From Nautilus pompilius (taxonomy: Eukaryota > Mollusca > Cephalopoda > Nautilida > Nautilidae): a stretch of 64,000 nucleotides of DNA. The stretch covers positions 3,443,001 to 3,507,000 of the forward strand of contig JACATO010000591.1 in the NCBI GenBank assembly GCA_018389105.1. Direction: 5' to 3'. Shown piece by piece: positions 43,101-56,200 of the stretch. Under the pieces are notes generated by a model that was not told the origin of the DNA, made no database searches, and worked only from the letters and a program-made list of their open reading frames with translations. Numbering within the stretch: the first letter of the stretch is position 1; each line of letters begins with the position of its first letter. Position numbers and translations under genes: made by a program.

Positions 43101-44219
43101 GAAAAAATTCAAATATTTTTTCTTAAATAAAATAAAAAATTTAGTATAATGAAAAAAAGCAACTTTCTCAACTATAAAGTCAAACTCCACTCCTTTTCAA
43201 TGCTAAATTAGAAAGGCATATAGGTCAAGACTCTTCCACAGGGACCCAATCAAGATTTGGAAAACAGAGGGCCCGAGTTCCAGCAGGGAACATCTTACTA
43301 GATCCTTCATTTTTAGGTGTGGGAGGAAACTCATATAGCTACTAGCTCAGAGAGAAAATGAGAAGAAACCATGTAACAAAAGTACACCAAACGATACCAG
43401 TTCTGACTGGGATTCGAACCCTTACCTTAGTAATCCAGTAGTCTAACCACTAGATTATCCTACCATGTTATTCTAATGCATCCCTAATGTTTTTCTTTAA
43501 ACATATTTTCACAGTATAATGATTTTGCAGAGAACACACTTGCCATAGTAACTTTAAATTATGATTTAATAATATTTTGTACCCACTAAGTCACCTAGAC
43601 ACCACATGTCAACAGAAATTACAGGCTGCAATGGATTTCTACAAAAAATTTACCTCAGCAATCACTCCAATGCATCCAGAAATCACAGCTGCTTTCGCTT
43701 GTGCCCCACTCATGCCACCCAGCCCTGATGTCACAAAAACCTTTCAAAAAGAGAATAAAGAAAAAAGAATATTCAACAAATTTTCCCACAATAATCAGTG
43801 AATTCTTTCTCAGAGTTGGGTGTGTTGGTCACCTTAAAACATAATCATGTATGGAAAATGTGTAATGAAACAGATAAACAACAATCACACAGAACTTTAC
43901 AAGTTGAGTGATCACCCTGTTTTCCAATTTGTTTTTTTTTAAATCAGAAGACAAACAAAGTCAGTCACCTGTTTTTGTAAAAAAAATTGTATCAATTAGT
44001 TACAAGATGAATGCACTTACCTTACCCGAGAGATTGTCACTTTTAAGGTATTTACGGGCAGCATTCATAATTGTCAGCTACAAATTTAAAAAAAACCAAA
44101 CAAATAAAATCATGATGAAATAAACAAATTTTTTAAAACATGATTATGGATCCCAAGTATTTATTTGTAACATTTCAAAATTAGACAAAAAAGTGTCAGT
44201 TTATTATTAGGAAAACTGT

Positions 44220-44261
<42 letters not shown>

Positions 44262-47200
44262 TGTGCATGTGAGCCAAGGCCTATCACATTAATTTCTAAA
44301 CTAGGGTTTACAACAAGGAGGATGGATGGGGTCATGGAATTTTCCAATATCATGGTTATTTTCATGCAACATTTACTCTTTTTACTGCTGTTGATATAAA
44401 TATAACCTATTTTTAATGGCATAATCCATACCAGTGCATCACCTGCACAATACCAACCTCCCAGCCTCACTATTATTCCTTGACCTAAAGGGCAGAAATT
44501 GCATTACTTTATCAGATCTTTAAAGAAAAAACCAAAAAAAAAATTCTGCATCCCTCTAGTAGTGTATGCCTAGAAATTTGGGTCACAAGGATTTGCCATC
44601 ATTAATGGGGGGGGGGGTTACACTGAGAAAAAGATTGGGTACCACTGGCCCATCAGTTTCCTTATAAAGCAGAAGTTAATCCTTCCCAAACAAATTAAAA
44701 TCAGAAATAATTCATTGTTGGTAAGTTTATTCCTTGGCTGCGCTAATGTTTATTAATTTATCCTATTGCTAAAATTTTTAATATAACAAACTTTCACATT
44801 TCTAAATTGATTTAAAAAAAACAATTGAAAATCTCAAGAAAATAAATTTGAATACCAATTATATTAAATGTTAGGGACATTGGTAAAACCACTATTATAA
44901 TGTTGCCTCAGTGTTGCTGATTTGGTTTAGGTGATCTGCTAAACACCAGATGATTAAAAACAGCCCCAAACCATGGCCGAATCTCCCCCTGCCTACAGTC
45001 GGTCGAGTGCAACTAGGATGGTATTTCTCAGACACCGATCACTGAACGTACACCTGACCCACCAAGTGGACCCTCACGAATTTGCTTTCGTCGGAAAACA
45101 ACACTCGGAACCACTGGGCCATGGTCCAGTGGAGATGATCGTGAGCCCACTGCAGTCGCTTTCGACGATTGTCCAGACTGATGAACGGCTTCTTCTGTGC
45201 CGATTACCCGAACAGTCCCATGTGGATCAAACGCCGTCTGATGGTGCATGAGGCCAACTGAATCCCATGGTGCCTTGACAAGGCAGTCTGGATATCGGTG
45301 GAAATGCAGAATCGGTCCGAGTTCAACATGGGGGCGATGAGATGATCCTGTCGAGCCGTCATTTTCCGCAGCCTGCCGGCTCTGCGTTTCGAAATTAGGC
45401 TCCCGTCGGCTTTCCAACGTTTCAGGGTGCGAGATATTGTCGACTGATTACAACCGATATGATCCGCCATGACCCACTCAGTTTCACCATCTTCTTTCAT
45501 GCGAATGACTGTGGCCTGCTGTTTGAGAGTCAAATATCGGGCTCTCGGCATCACTATATTGAACAAAAATGAATCAGAATAGTTGGAAATGGCAGTTTTT
45601 CATATTTATATTCTACTATCCTAAACTATTATAGCACAAAATATATATCCTAATTTTTTGTAGTTTATGCAACACTTTTGCACACGCAGATTTCATGCAA
45701 ATTATTTTATTAATATTTAAATTTTGACTGTGCAATTACAAAATGGATTTTAGTGTTATAAATCGTTTAAAGACACTGATACCTTTCAATTAAAACAGAA
45801 AACATACAATAGTTACTAATTTCTACAAAATAAGAATCCATTTTCTAAGTCTAATCATTTTTATGCGTGTTGGTGGTGGTGTCTCAGGTCTGTGTGATGT
45901 GTGTAGTGGTAGCTAGTGGTAGCTTTGGGTGCTTTCTGTCTGCTGCATGCTATCCTCTACACCGCTGGCTAGCTGCAAGGTGAAAAGAAAGCCGAGTGCG
46001 TAAGTCTCTCCTGCCGGTACATAACCTCTCCACAGACAAGACTTCTGTAGTGCCTCCTCGTGGCAACACATGGCAACTGGATACCTTTCAGCTCCAGGCT
46101 AAACTACAGAGGATCTCAGAGCAACATGGGCCCTAGAGAATCACCATGCAGGCCCACTCGTGTGTGGACACACCCTGGTGGTGATTCAACTATGTCCCTG
46201 CTTGGGTTATAGCACCAGTCATGGTCTAAATGACAGGAGGGACACACTCTCTGAGCAGAGGAGACCTACATGGTCCAATGGTCAAGTGTTAATAATAGGT
46301 GTTAAACACCTGAGCAGCTTGATTAAACAAGCCTCAATCGTTTTTTATACCATGATAGTCAAAGTCAAATTAAATCCATGCTGGCTCGGATGTCTCCTGG
46401 ATTACCAAGGTCCACACTGTGAAGATAGTGGGCCTCACAGTGATACATTAGCAACCACTAAACTCACCTGCCAGAACTGTGGGAAAGTCTACATCAGAAA
46501 GCAACCTTATTTGAAACACCACATTGTATGTACTACAACTGAAGCTCCAAGTACAAATGAAACAACCCAGCAGCACAATTGCAAATACTGTAACAAATCT
46601 TACAAGTATGCAGGGAGCTGCAAGAAACATCAGCTGTGGTGTGAAAAGAACTTGGACACAGTACAAATCTCAACAGCTCCCAAGACAGAGCAAGAGGATG
46701 ACACTCATGTTACCAAACCTTTGTATTACCCAAAGAGAGGTAAACCACATCAACCAGAAAGGCTCAAGGTTATTATCTGGAAGGGAATACAAAAAAAGTC
46801 AAGCCCTCATCAGACAGTCAAGAGATTAAGAAAACTATTCTTGATTCCAAATGACCTACAAGTTTTCATCAGAGGCAAAAAGAGGAGGAGGAGAGTTGAA
46901 GTGTGGTGCAAGGATAGGTTATCAGCTGAATCTCTACATAAGAGACTCAACCAAATCTGTAAAGAACAGAAAGTAAGCATTTTCTACACTCTTGGCTTTG
47001 AATACAATGAACAAAGAACATCCAAAAATAGCAGTACACAAAATCCAATTTGAAACTCAGCCTTCAGATTGTATCACACCACCTGACATCAGTGATTGCT
47101 CACAAGGAACTGAGGATACCACATCCTCCAGACTACTGAAGATACTTCAGTGGAATGCTCAATCTCTCAATAACAAACTGGATGAAAATATAGATATTGC

Positions 47201-50200
47201 TCTCATTTGCAAATCTAGAATAAAAGAAAGTGACACATGGACAAAAAGAGTAAAAGGATCCAAACAAGGAAGGCAGTAGTGTGTGCATCCTCACTCAATC
47301 TAAATTTTGGATATCTAACATTTCAACTCATTACTCTGAAGTGGCTGAATACATCAGTGCTCAAGTAACTGTAAACAAGAACTTCTCCTTACATGTAACA
47401 TCACTCTATGCTCATGAAGGATGCAAGAATATCAGCTCTGAGCTCGATAGCTTAGGCAATATCAAACACTCATATTTGGCAGGAGACTTCAATGCTAAAG
47501 CTCCCTGTGGGGAAGCAGCAAGAATGATGCATCAGGCAACCGTCTCCAAAAATGGATCCACAACCACGACATTGTTGTATTAAATGGCAATGAGCACACT
47601 TACCAAAACCACTCCAGTGGACAGACAGACACTATTTATATTACGATGGCCAGCCAAGATAATGCTGCATGAGTAGTCAAATGGAAGGTTCTGAATGACA
47701 GACTAGGCAATGATCACTTTCCAATAGTCACACAACTTGAGTATGCAGGACATGGAATTGCTAGTGCATCAAGATGGAATATCAGAAAAGCAGATAGACC
47801 ACTTTTTAAGACCCTAGTGGGATGTAACATATCCAGCAACTACAGTGCACTGCAACAAGAAAATACCACCAAGCTTACTCAGATTATCACTACATGTATA
47901 ACTGATGTAGCAAAAATGAGCTACTCCCTGACCAAAGCTCACAACAGACCTCCAACCCCATGGTGGACCAAGGATATCACCTCAGATAAAAGGGTAAAAT
48001 GCAAAGCCAGGTGTAAACAGAAAACAACCAGAGGGATATCAGATAAGACAGAATACAAAAGACAACAAGCAAAGGTGAAAAGGAATATTAAACTGTCCAA
48101 AAGGCTTTCATGGAGAAATTTTATTGGATCCTTGAACAAAAACACTCCATCAAGAATAATATGGAAAAAAATCAAAACTATCAATGGAAAATCCAAAGAC
48201 GATCAACCTGCAATTTATCAGAAAGGCCAGATGATTACTGACCTTAAGGAACAGGCCCATCTACTCAACAAAATGACACACAGAGAACTCAACCTATGAC
48301 GAATGTCTATTCAATGAGGTAGATAAACTAGTAGCAAACAACATCTATCTGCTATATCAATGTGAGGATGAATGTGATGCTCTCTTTATCACGCAAGAGC
48401 TACAGATGGCCATGGATGAACTTAAACTCAGCACCTGGTCCAGACAAGATTCATAACCAAATGCTTATAGACATGCCACCAAATGGGAGAACTGCCATTC
48501 TAAATCTTTTCAAATCGAATTTGGACAAGTGGTGAATATCCGTCAGCATGTAAGTCAAGTCAGATAATTGCATTGCTGAAACCTAATAAAGACAAGCAAA
48601 TATCAAATCTTACCACCCTGTAGCCTTTACTTCCTGACTTGGCAAGCTTATGGAGAGGTTAATAAGTTAATCAGTAAGAGACTCATATTGAGAATTCATA
48701 ATGATAAGACATAGATCCCAGTGTAGTTTTCATCCAAAATCAGTCACCATAGATGCTCTACTTCAACTAACTGAAAAATGCTATGAGGCCTTACACAACA
48801 AGGAATATGCCATAGTGGTTCTCATAGATCAGGAGGGAGCCTCTGACAAAGTGTGGTGGGATGGTATCATTATCAAGGCAGCAGAAATTGGCATGTCTGG
48901 CAGACTCCTAAATCTGCTAGGAAGTTTCTTGAGTGACTGCACTATTCAAACCAAATAGCAAATAAAATTTCAGAAAAATTCAAGATCAACACAGGAACTC
49001 CACAGGGGGCAGTTCTCAGCCCACTGGTATTTGATATCATGATGTATGACATTCCGTCTGTTGTTCCTGAATCATGTCAACAAGTCACCTATGCTGATGA
49101 TGGCACAATCTCCATAACTCACAAAAATCTTGATTATGCAGTATCAGAAGGCCATAGACAGGTGGGCAAAGAAGTGGAAGTTGGAAGTCTCGAAGGAAAA
49201 AACAGAATACACAGAAATTATGAAAAAGAGAAAGCACCCTCTGCCACAGCTGGATGGCAAAAGGATTAAATACAACAAGAACCCAATGATCCTAGGTCTC
49301 ACTTTAGACCATAGTCTCACCTGGTCAGTGCATATGGACCAACTTGTTGAAGATTGCACCAGACGACTCTATCTCATGAAAACCATCGCCTCACAACAGT
49401 GGGGTACAAACTTCACTACTTTAAGATCATTTTATCTCATCTATGTGAAAAACAAGATGTCCTATGCTATGGAGATATGGTCATCATGCAGCAAAGCGCA
49501 AGTAAAAAGACTGTCAGTTGTTCAAAACTCAGTTCTTCATTTGATCACAGGAGCTCTCAGTAGCATTAGAAATTGAAATTGACATTCCTCCTCTGGACCT
49601 ATATATAGAATCAATGATTCTAAACAGGTGACTTACATGCCCAGAGACTCCCAAGAGCACCTTAAGAAAAACCGTTTCCCTCACTCATTCTATGCAGTCT
49701 TCAAAAATCCTCAAGTCAAGAAGTATCTGTCTCCCAGACAGAAGCAGTGTTCAATTCCACTCACTTACAATCAAGAACAAAGTTCCTCCATGGAAGTTGC
49801 CACCATCTGAGATAAAGACATCACTGCCAAGCGATGCGAGCAAGTTAGATATTCCTGCCAAGCTCCAGGAGCTTTCATTAGCAATGATTCAAGATCAATA
49901 CTCCTCTAGCACTGCCATCTACACAGATGGGTCACTGGATCCCACTACTGATATGGATGGTGCAGGCATCAATATTCCATCAAAGAAACTTAACATCATT
50001 CTCCCTCTGCCAAAATGTTCAATACTATGTGCAGAATTGTGGGCTATAGATATAGTAGTTCAGGAAACTACAACCATATCCAAAGACGACACCTCACAAC
50101 CATTTGTCATTCTATCCAATTCCAAGTCTTCTCTACAATCTTTGCAGTCATAGAAACCTTCTGAGTATTCCCACCAAACTCAAGCTATTCATGATGCTAT

Positions 50201-53200
50201 TAATACCTGTTCTGCCCAAAATTGCTCTCCAATGGATTCCCGGCCATGTGGGACATACAAGGTAAGAAAGCGCAGATGCACTTAGAAAACTTGCTGCAGA
50301 AAGTGGACCAGTCAATGAAACCACTGGAACAGTGGCATCCCTACAATGTGACATCAGAAATTCTAAAAATGACATCTGGACTAAGAGATGGGCAGTGACA
50401 TCAGGCGATTTGACACCAACGCTAGTTTAGCAGACCTGTTAGAAACCAGAAATGGTGAATGGTCCAACATCATCCAGATTGTCAACAAAAGAAAAAGAAA
50501 GAATCCATTTCAGGGCAATGTTTCCAGATGCATGACACTACCCATAATATATATATATAATTTTTTTTCAAGATTTGTTCTACATGGCAACAAGAGGCTG
50601 TATAAATAACCCTGACATATTCTGTTATATTTGTGGTAATTTTGTGGTGCAGAAACAAAGACAGAAGATCACATATTTTGTCAAGAAAGTGTATGATGCA
50701 TATTTTGGAATGGAGCTTGGAGATCAAGATAAGCCATGGGCTCCACACAGTTTGTCGAACTTGTGTTGAGGCTTTGAGAAACTGGAGTAAAGATAGAAAG
50801 AAGTCACTGAACTTTGGAATATTAATGTATAGTTTGAATCTAAGAACCACATGGATGACTGTTACTTTTGCACTGTTAACATTGAAGGTTATAACACAAA
50901 TAACAAAAAAGAGATTTCTAATCCTAACCTTCAATCTGCACTGAGACCTATACAACATGGCCCAAATGTGCCTATTCCCTCACCACATCAACTTGAAAAG
51001 CTCAAGTTGGAGTCTGAATCAGACAGTACTGAAGCCAAAGCTGATATTGATTGCTACAATCAAGATGAAGCACTTTGTGAATTGCAACCTTTCACACAAG
51101 GTGAGCTAAATGATTTGGTTAGAGATCTGGATTTGCTAAAAGACTCTGCAGAAGTTCTGGGATTTAGACTCCAAGAAAAATACCTACTTGCTCTTGGAAC
51201 ATCATTTTCTTGGTACAGACAACATGAAAACGAATTTGTGTCATTCTACTGCAATAACTTTCCAGAAGTGATACAAAACTTAGGAGCTGCATATCAATCA
51301 AGTAACTGTAGACTGTTTATTGATTCCTTGAAAACAAGTATGAAAGGAGTATTTCTTCACAATGGCAACAAATATGCTTCTGTGCTTATTGCACATTCAG
51401 TGCATCTGAAGGAAACATATGAGAATCTGGAGCTTCTTCTGGAAAAAGTTGGATATAGTGAACATCAGTGGATTGTGTATGGAGATTTGAAGGTTTTGAG
51501 TGTGCTTGTTGGTCAGCAGTCTGGTTACACAAAAATGCCCTGTGCTTCTTATATGAATGGGACAGTAGAGTGAGAAAACAACACTGGGACAAGAAGGTAT
51601 GGCCATTCAGAAACAAATTTACACCAGGTTCAAAGAACATTATCCGTGAAAAGCTGATTGAGCCTAATAAGGTTTTGTTATTAACACTTCATATAAAGCT
51701 GGGCTTGATAAAGCAATTTGTCAAAGCATTAGATAAGGAGGGAAATTGCTTCAAATACATTGGCATCTTTGTTGGGCTGCAAATCAGAAAGCTGACACAA
51801 GATGAGCAGTTTGAAGGAACAATGAACAAAGCAGAGAGCCTGGACTGCATTTAAGAGTGTAATTCAGAACTTTCTGGGCAACCACAAAGATCCAAACTAC
51901 AAGGACATTGTCAATGAAATGCTCAGCAAATTTGAAAAGCTAGGCTGCAACATGAGTCTAAAAGTTTACTTCCTTTACCTACTTTGGACCATTTTCCTGA
52001 AAACTTGGGTAGTGTGAGTGAGGAACAAGGAGAAAGGTTCCATAAGCATATAAAGATTATGGAAAAAAGATATCAAGGAAAGTGGGATGTCAATATGATG
52101 GCAGACTACTGCTGGTTCCTGAAACAGAAAAGCTCAGGAAAAATGCAGCACAAAAGGCTGGCAAAGAAACAATGACTTTTCTGTACTGATCATCATGATT
52201 GATCAATTATGTATCAATTAAATATCAAAGATGAATTTACTTTGAATTGTATTTCATAATAAAAACATTTTTGAGCAATTGTAATCAAAATCTTATAATT
52301 TTGTACTCTTTAAGCACAAACTATGAATATATCTGACATTTTTAAGGAAAAACTTTGATGTGATACATGAAAATGGTTGTAAAATCTGAAATCAGCATGG
52401 CAAAATTGTATATGATCACTTAATAGAAAGAAAACATCTCATCCTTTGTTTTGAAATGCATACCAGTTTAATGCACTGTACTTTGTTGTTTATTGAAGAT
52501 TTTGCATACGTATTCTAAAACTGCCAATGCATGCAAGTATGGTGTAGACTTGCTTCACCAAAGCCCAGAGATGACAGAAAATTGGAGTGAAAAATGCTTA
52601 TATTTTATGCAAAATGGCATGTACCACGTCATCATTACTTATCTTGTTGCTAAACACTGCATTCATGAACTGTTGTTAACAGAGCATGTAGTGGTTGTCC
52701 CTGTAAAACAGCTAAAGGAAACAGAGCAGTTATTTGTGAAATGCTTCACAATTTACAATTCTTTTATCAAAGCCACTGATATGAGGAACTGCTAGAGAAC
52801 CAGCAACAATGTCTGCCAGAATGGTGTCTAGGAGATTGAGTGAATTTGGTTACCACACCTATCATCTGTGAAGTGTCCAACATAGCCTAAGACATAAGAA
52901 AGTTAGATTTAATTAAACCAATCAACATTTCTGGAAGAATTTGAGGGTACATTGGTCCAATAAAAGTAGTTTTCTCCTTTAATCTGTCAGTGGTTAACTG
53001 GGAGTTTGGCAGCACTAAAGGCAGCTTACAATCAAAGAAACATTGCTGCAACCATCACTTACGTGGAATTGCCATGGTGTAAAGATGTGTATTTTATAAC
53101 TATAAATTTGATCTAGTTAATATACTTGGAACCCTAAATTCCAACAACTTCTATAAAAAATGCTACTAGATCAATATTTATGGACAACAACACCAGGTCT

Positions 53201-56200
53201 CACCAGGTGGCTACAATGCAGTATCTCTAGCATATTGAGTTTCCTGCTGTGAACCCAAATTTGAGCCCAATCTACAGGATCAAATTGGTTAAAATGTGAA
53301 ACTAAATCTTGTTCCAGATATTGCAAAACTGGGTTAGGCTTTCCACAAGTAGTAGAAAAGAATACTACAGATACAGATTGTCTTGTGAATGGCATGAGGT
53401 GTGAGAAAAATCATCTGTGCAAGGGGAGGTTACACCAAATATTGGCATTAAGTATAACAGTGAAGCTTTCATGACATTAAGTGACATTTTATTGTTAGGT
53501 GCCAATAACACATCTAATACCATGCACTTTATAACAACAACTTTTTTCTTCATATAGCTGGTTTCTGCTTTGTTCCTACCAACTAATCAATTGTTTGCTC
53601 TATAATACCATAAAATAAACAGATGTTGTCATTTAATCTTTTATTCCTTTAAAAAATATTTGTACTTTTTACATGTCTACTTTTAGTAATAATTTGTTCA
53701 TGTAATATCTGGTGGTGATTAACTGATGTTGTGTATAAACAAGACTGCTAAAAAGATATTAGCTGTAAAAAAATTTGTATTTTTGAACTTTTGTTAAGAT
53801 TTTTCATTAAAATATCTGTCTTCCATTATGCGTTATCAATACTTTGTTAATGATTCCCTTATTATGACCCCCACTGTGTGTGTGGACCCTTCATTTATAG
53901 AAAATACATTTTAAAATCTAGGTTACCTCCCTTTTAAAGATTATGGAGTAGAGGGTTAGAGAGGAGAGTATTAAAAAAAACATTAGTAATATTATTCCAC
54001 TTAAGCTACAAATGCATGATTAAATAAATGAAAAAAAGAAAGAAAATATATGTAACATATACCGTGGTTCCATGCACAATTCCCTGAGGACCTATATAGC
54101 AGTAACTGCCTGCTGTCATCTGGCCATACCTTTAAAGATATGATTTTATTGTCAGATAAATGTAAACTCAGTAATGCAGTCAATATAATAAAAGCCAAGA
54201 TACAACAACACCCCCCATAGTTAAAAAATTATCTTATAAAGTTTTACTTGCATTGTTTATGGAAATATTTTAAAAATATTTTGCAAATACAAATATTTAC
54301 CTATTCTTATACACAGAAACTTTAGATAATAGTATTCATTATAAGAATAGTGATGATTACTTACATTGTTACTCCAAGAGCAAATAATTTTTCATACATT
54401 TGTTTAGAAGAGTAATTTGGAATCATCTGAAAAATAACAAAAGTAAGGCAATTATTCAGTTTGATAAATGGTTAATAAAACCTATATTTGTTTTGTTATT
54501 TTGATGTTGCAGAGTATTTTTATTTTTATTTTCTCAAAATTTAATTTACTACACTTAAAATTAAACAAAAATGCTGCTAGAGATTGCTTTTGATGCTGTT
54601 GCCTCTTCCTTTTTTTTGGCACAGATCTAAATCACGTGGTTATACAGGTGCATCTAAAAAAATTAGAATATCGTGGAAGAGTTCAATATTTTTTGTCAGT
54701 TATTTCAGAAAGTGAAAATTGTATATATTCTAGACTCATTACAGGTAAACTAAAATGTTTCAAGAATTTTTTAATTTTAATTTTGTTAATTATGGTCTAC
54801 AACTAAAAAAAATAGATCATGGGTAAGACTGCTGACTTGACAGTTGTCCAGAAGACACTCAAAGACACCCTAAACAAGGAGGGTAAGCCACAGAAGGTCA
54901 TTGCTGAAAGGGCTAGCTGTTCACAGAGTGCTGTATCAAAGCATATTCATGGAAAGTTGACTGGAAGGGAAAAGTGTGGTAGGAAAAGGTGCATAAGCAA
55001 GAGGGATGACTGCAGCCTTGAGGATTGTCAAGCAAAGCCGATTCAAGAACTTGTGGGAGCTTCACAAGGAGTGGACTGAGGCTGGAGTCAGTGCATCAAG
55101 AGCCACCATGCACAGACATGTCCAGGAAATGGGCTACAAGTGTCCCATTTCTAGTGACAAGCCACTCCTGAACCAGAGACAAAGTCAGAAGCATCTTACC
55201 TGGGCTAAGGAAAAAAAGAACTGGACCATTGCTCAGTGGTCCAAAGTCCTTTTTCAGATGAAAGTAAATTTTGCATTTCATTTGGAAATCAAGGTCCCAC
55301 AGTCTGGAGGAAGAGTGGAGAGGCACATAATCCAAGCTGCTTGAAGTCCAGTGTGAAGTTTCCACAGTCAGTGATGATTTGGGGTGCCATGTCATCTGCT
55401 GGTGTTGGTCCACTGTGTTTTATCAAGTCCAAAGTCAATGCAGCCGTCTACCAGGAGATTTTAGAGCACTTCATGCTTCCGTCTGCTGACAAGCTTTATG
55501 GAGATGCTGATTTCCTTTTCCAGCAGGACTTGGCACCTGCCCACGGTGCCAAAACTACTAGTAACCAGTTTGCTGACCATAGTATTACTGTGCTTGATTG
55601 GCCAGCCAACTCGCTTGACCTGAACCCCACAGATTTTCTATGAGGTATTGTCAAGAGGAAGATGAGAAACACCAGACCCAACAATACAGACGAGCTGAAG
55701 GCCGCTATCAAAGCAACCTGGGCTTCCATAACCTCAGCAGTGCCACAGGCTGATCGCCTCCATGCCACGCCGCATTGATGCAGTGATTCGTGCAAAAGGA
55801 GCCCCGACCAAGTATTGAGTGCATAAATGAACATACTTTTCAAAAGTTCGACATTTCTATATTATAAATCCTTTTTTTTTATTGATCTTATGAAATATTC
55901 TAATATTTTGAGATAGTGGATTTTTGATTTTCATGGGCTGTAAGTCATAATCATCAAAATTAAAACAAAAAAGGCTTGAACTATTTCACTTTATGTGTAA
56001 TGAATCTAGAATATATGAAAGTTTCACTGTTTGAATTAAATTACGGAAAAAAATTAACTCTTCCACGATATTCTAATTTTTCGAGATGCACCTGTAGAAT
56101 GTGTACATGATCATCTGCTTGCCAATGTCTGAGATTATAATATGCACCATGTAGTTCTTTAGAAAAGTTAAAAACAATCAGTGTTTTATATAAAAATACT

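Larger units (their letters stand above)
45860..50540 (+). mobile_element. LINE (I/Nimb-like group), decayed
   Basis: A GC-richer segment on the sense of intron 6 contains a 5' leader, an ORF1, an apurinic endonuclease, a reverse transcriptase and an RNase H domain in that order. APE plus RNase H points to the I superclade. Many stops and frameshifts. The 5' side is present while the 3' end stops without a tail at the junction with the next element, unlike ordinary 5' truncation. Boundaries are approximate. Confidence 0.85.

Noticed and set aside
43400-43475. A tRNA gene
   Set aside because: A- and B-box-like sequences are present, but no acceptor stem or full cloverleaf is apparent, and the core continues into the SINE family sequence.
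45028-45417. A 129-codon minus-strand ORF
   Set aside because: It overlaps the Tc1 transposase in a different frame; its residues do not resemble the family.
55096-55843. Minus-strand ORFs of 105 and 115 codons
   Set aside because: Antisense shadows of the Tc1 transposase.
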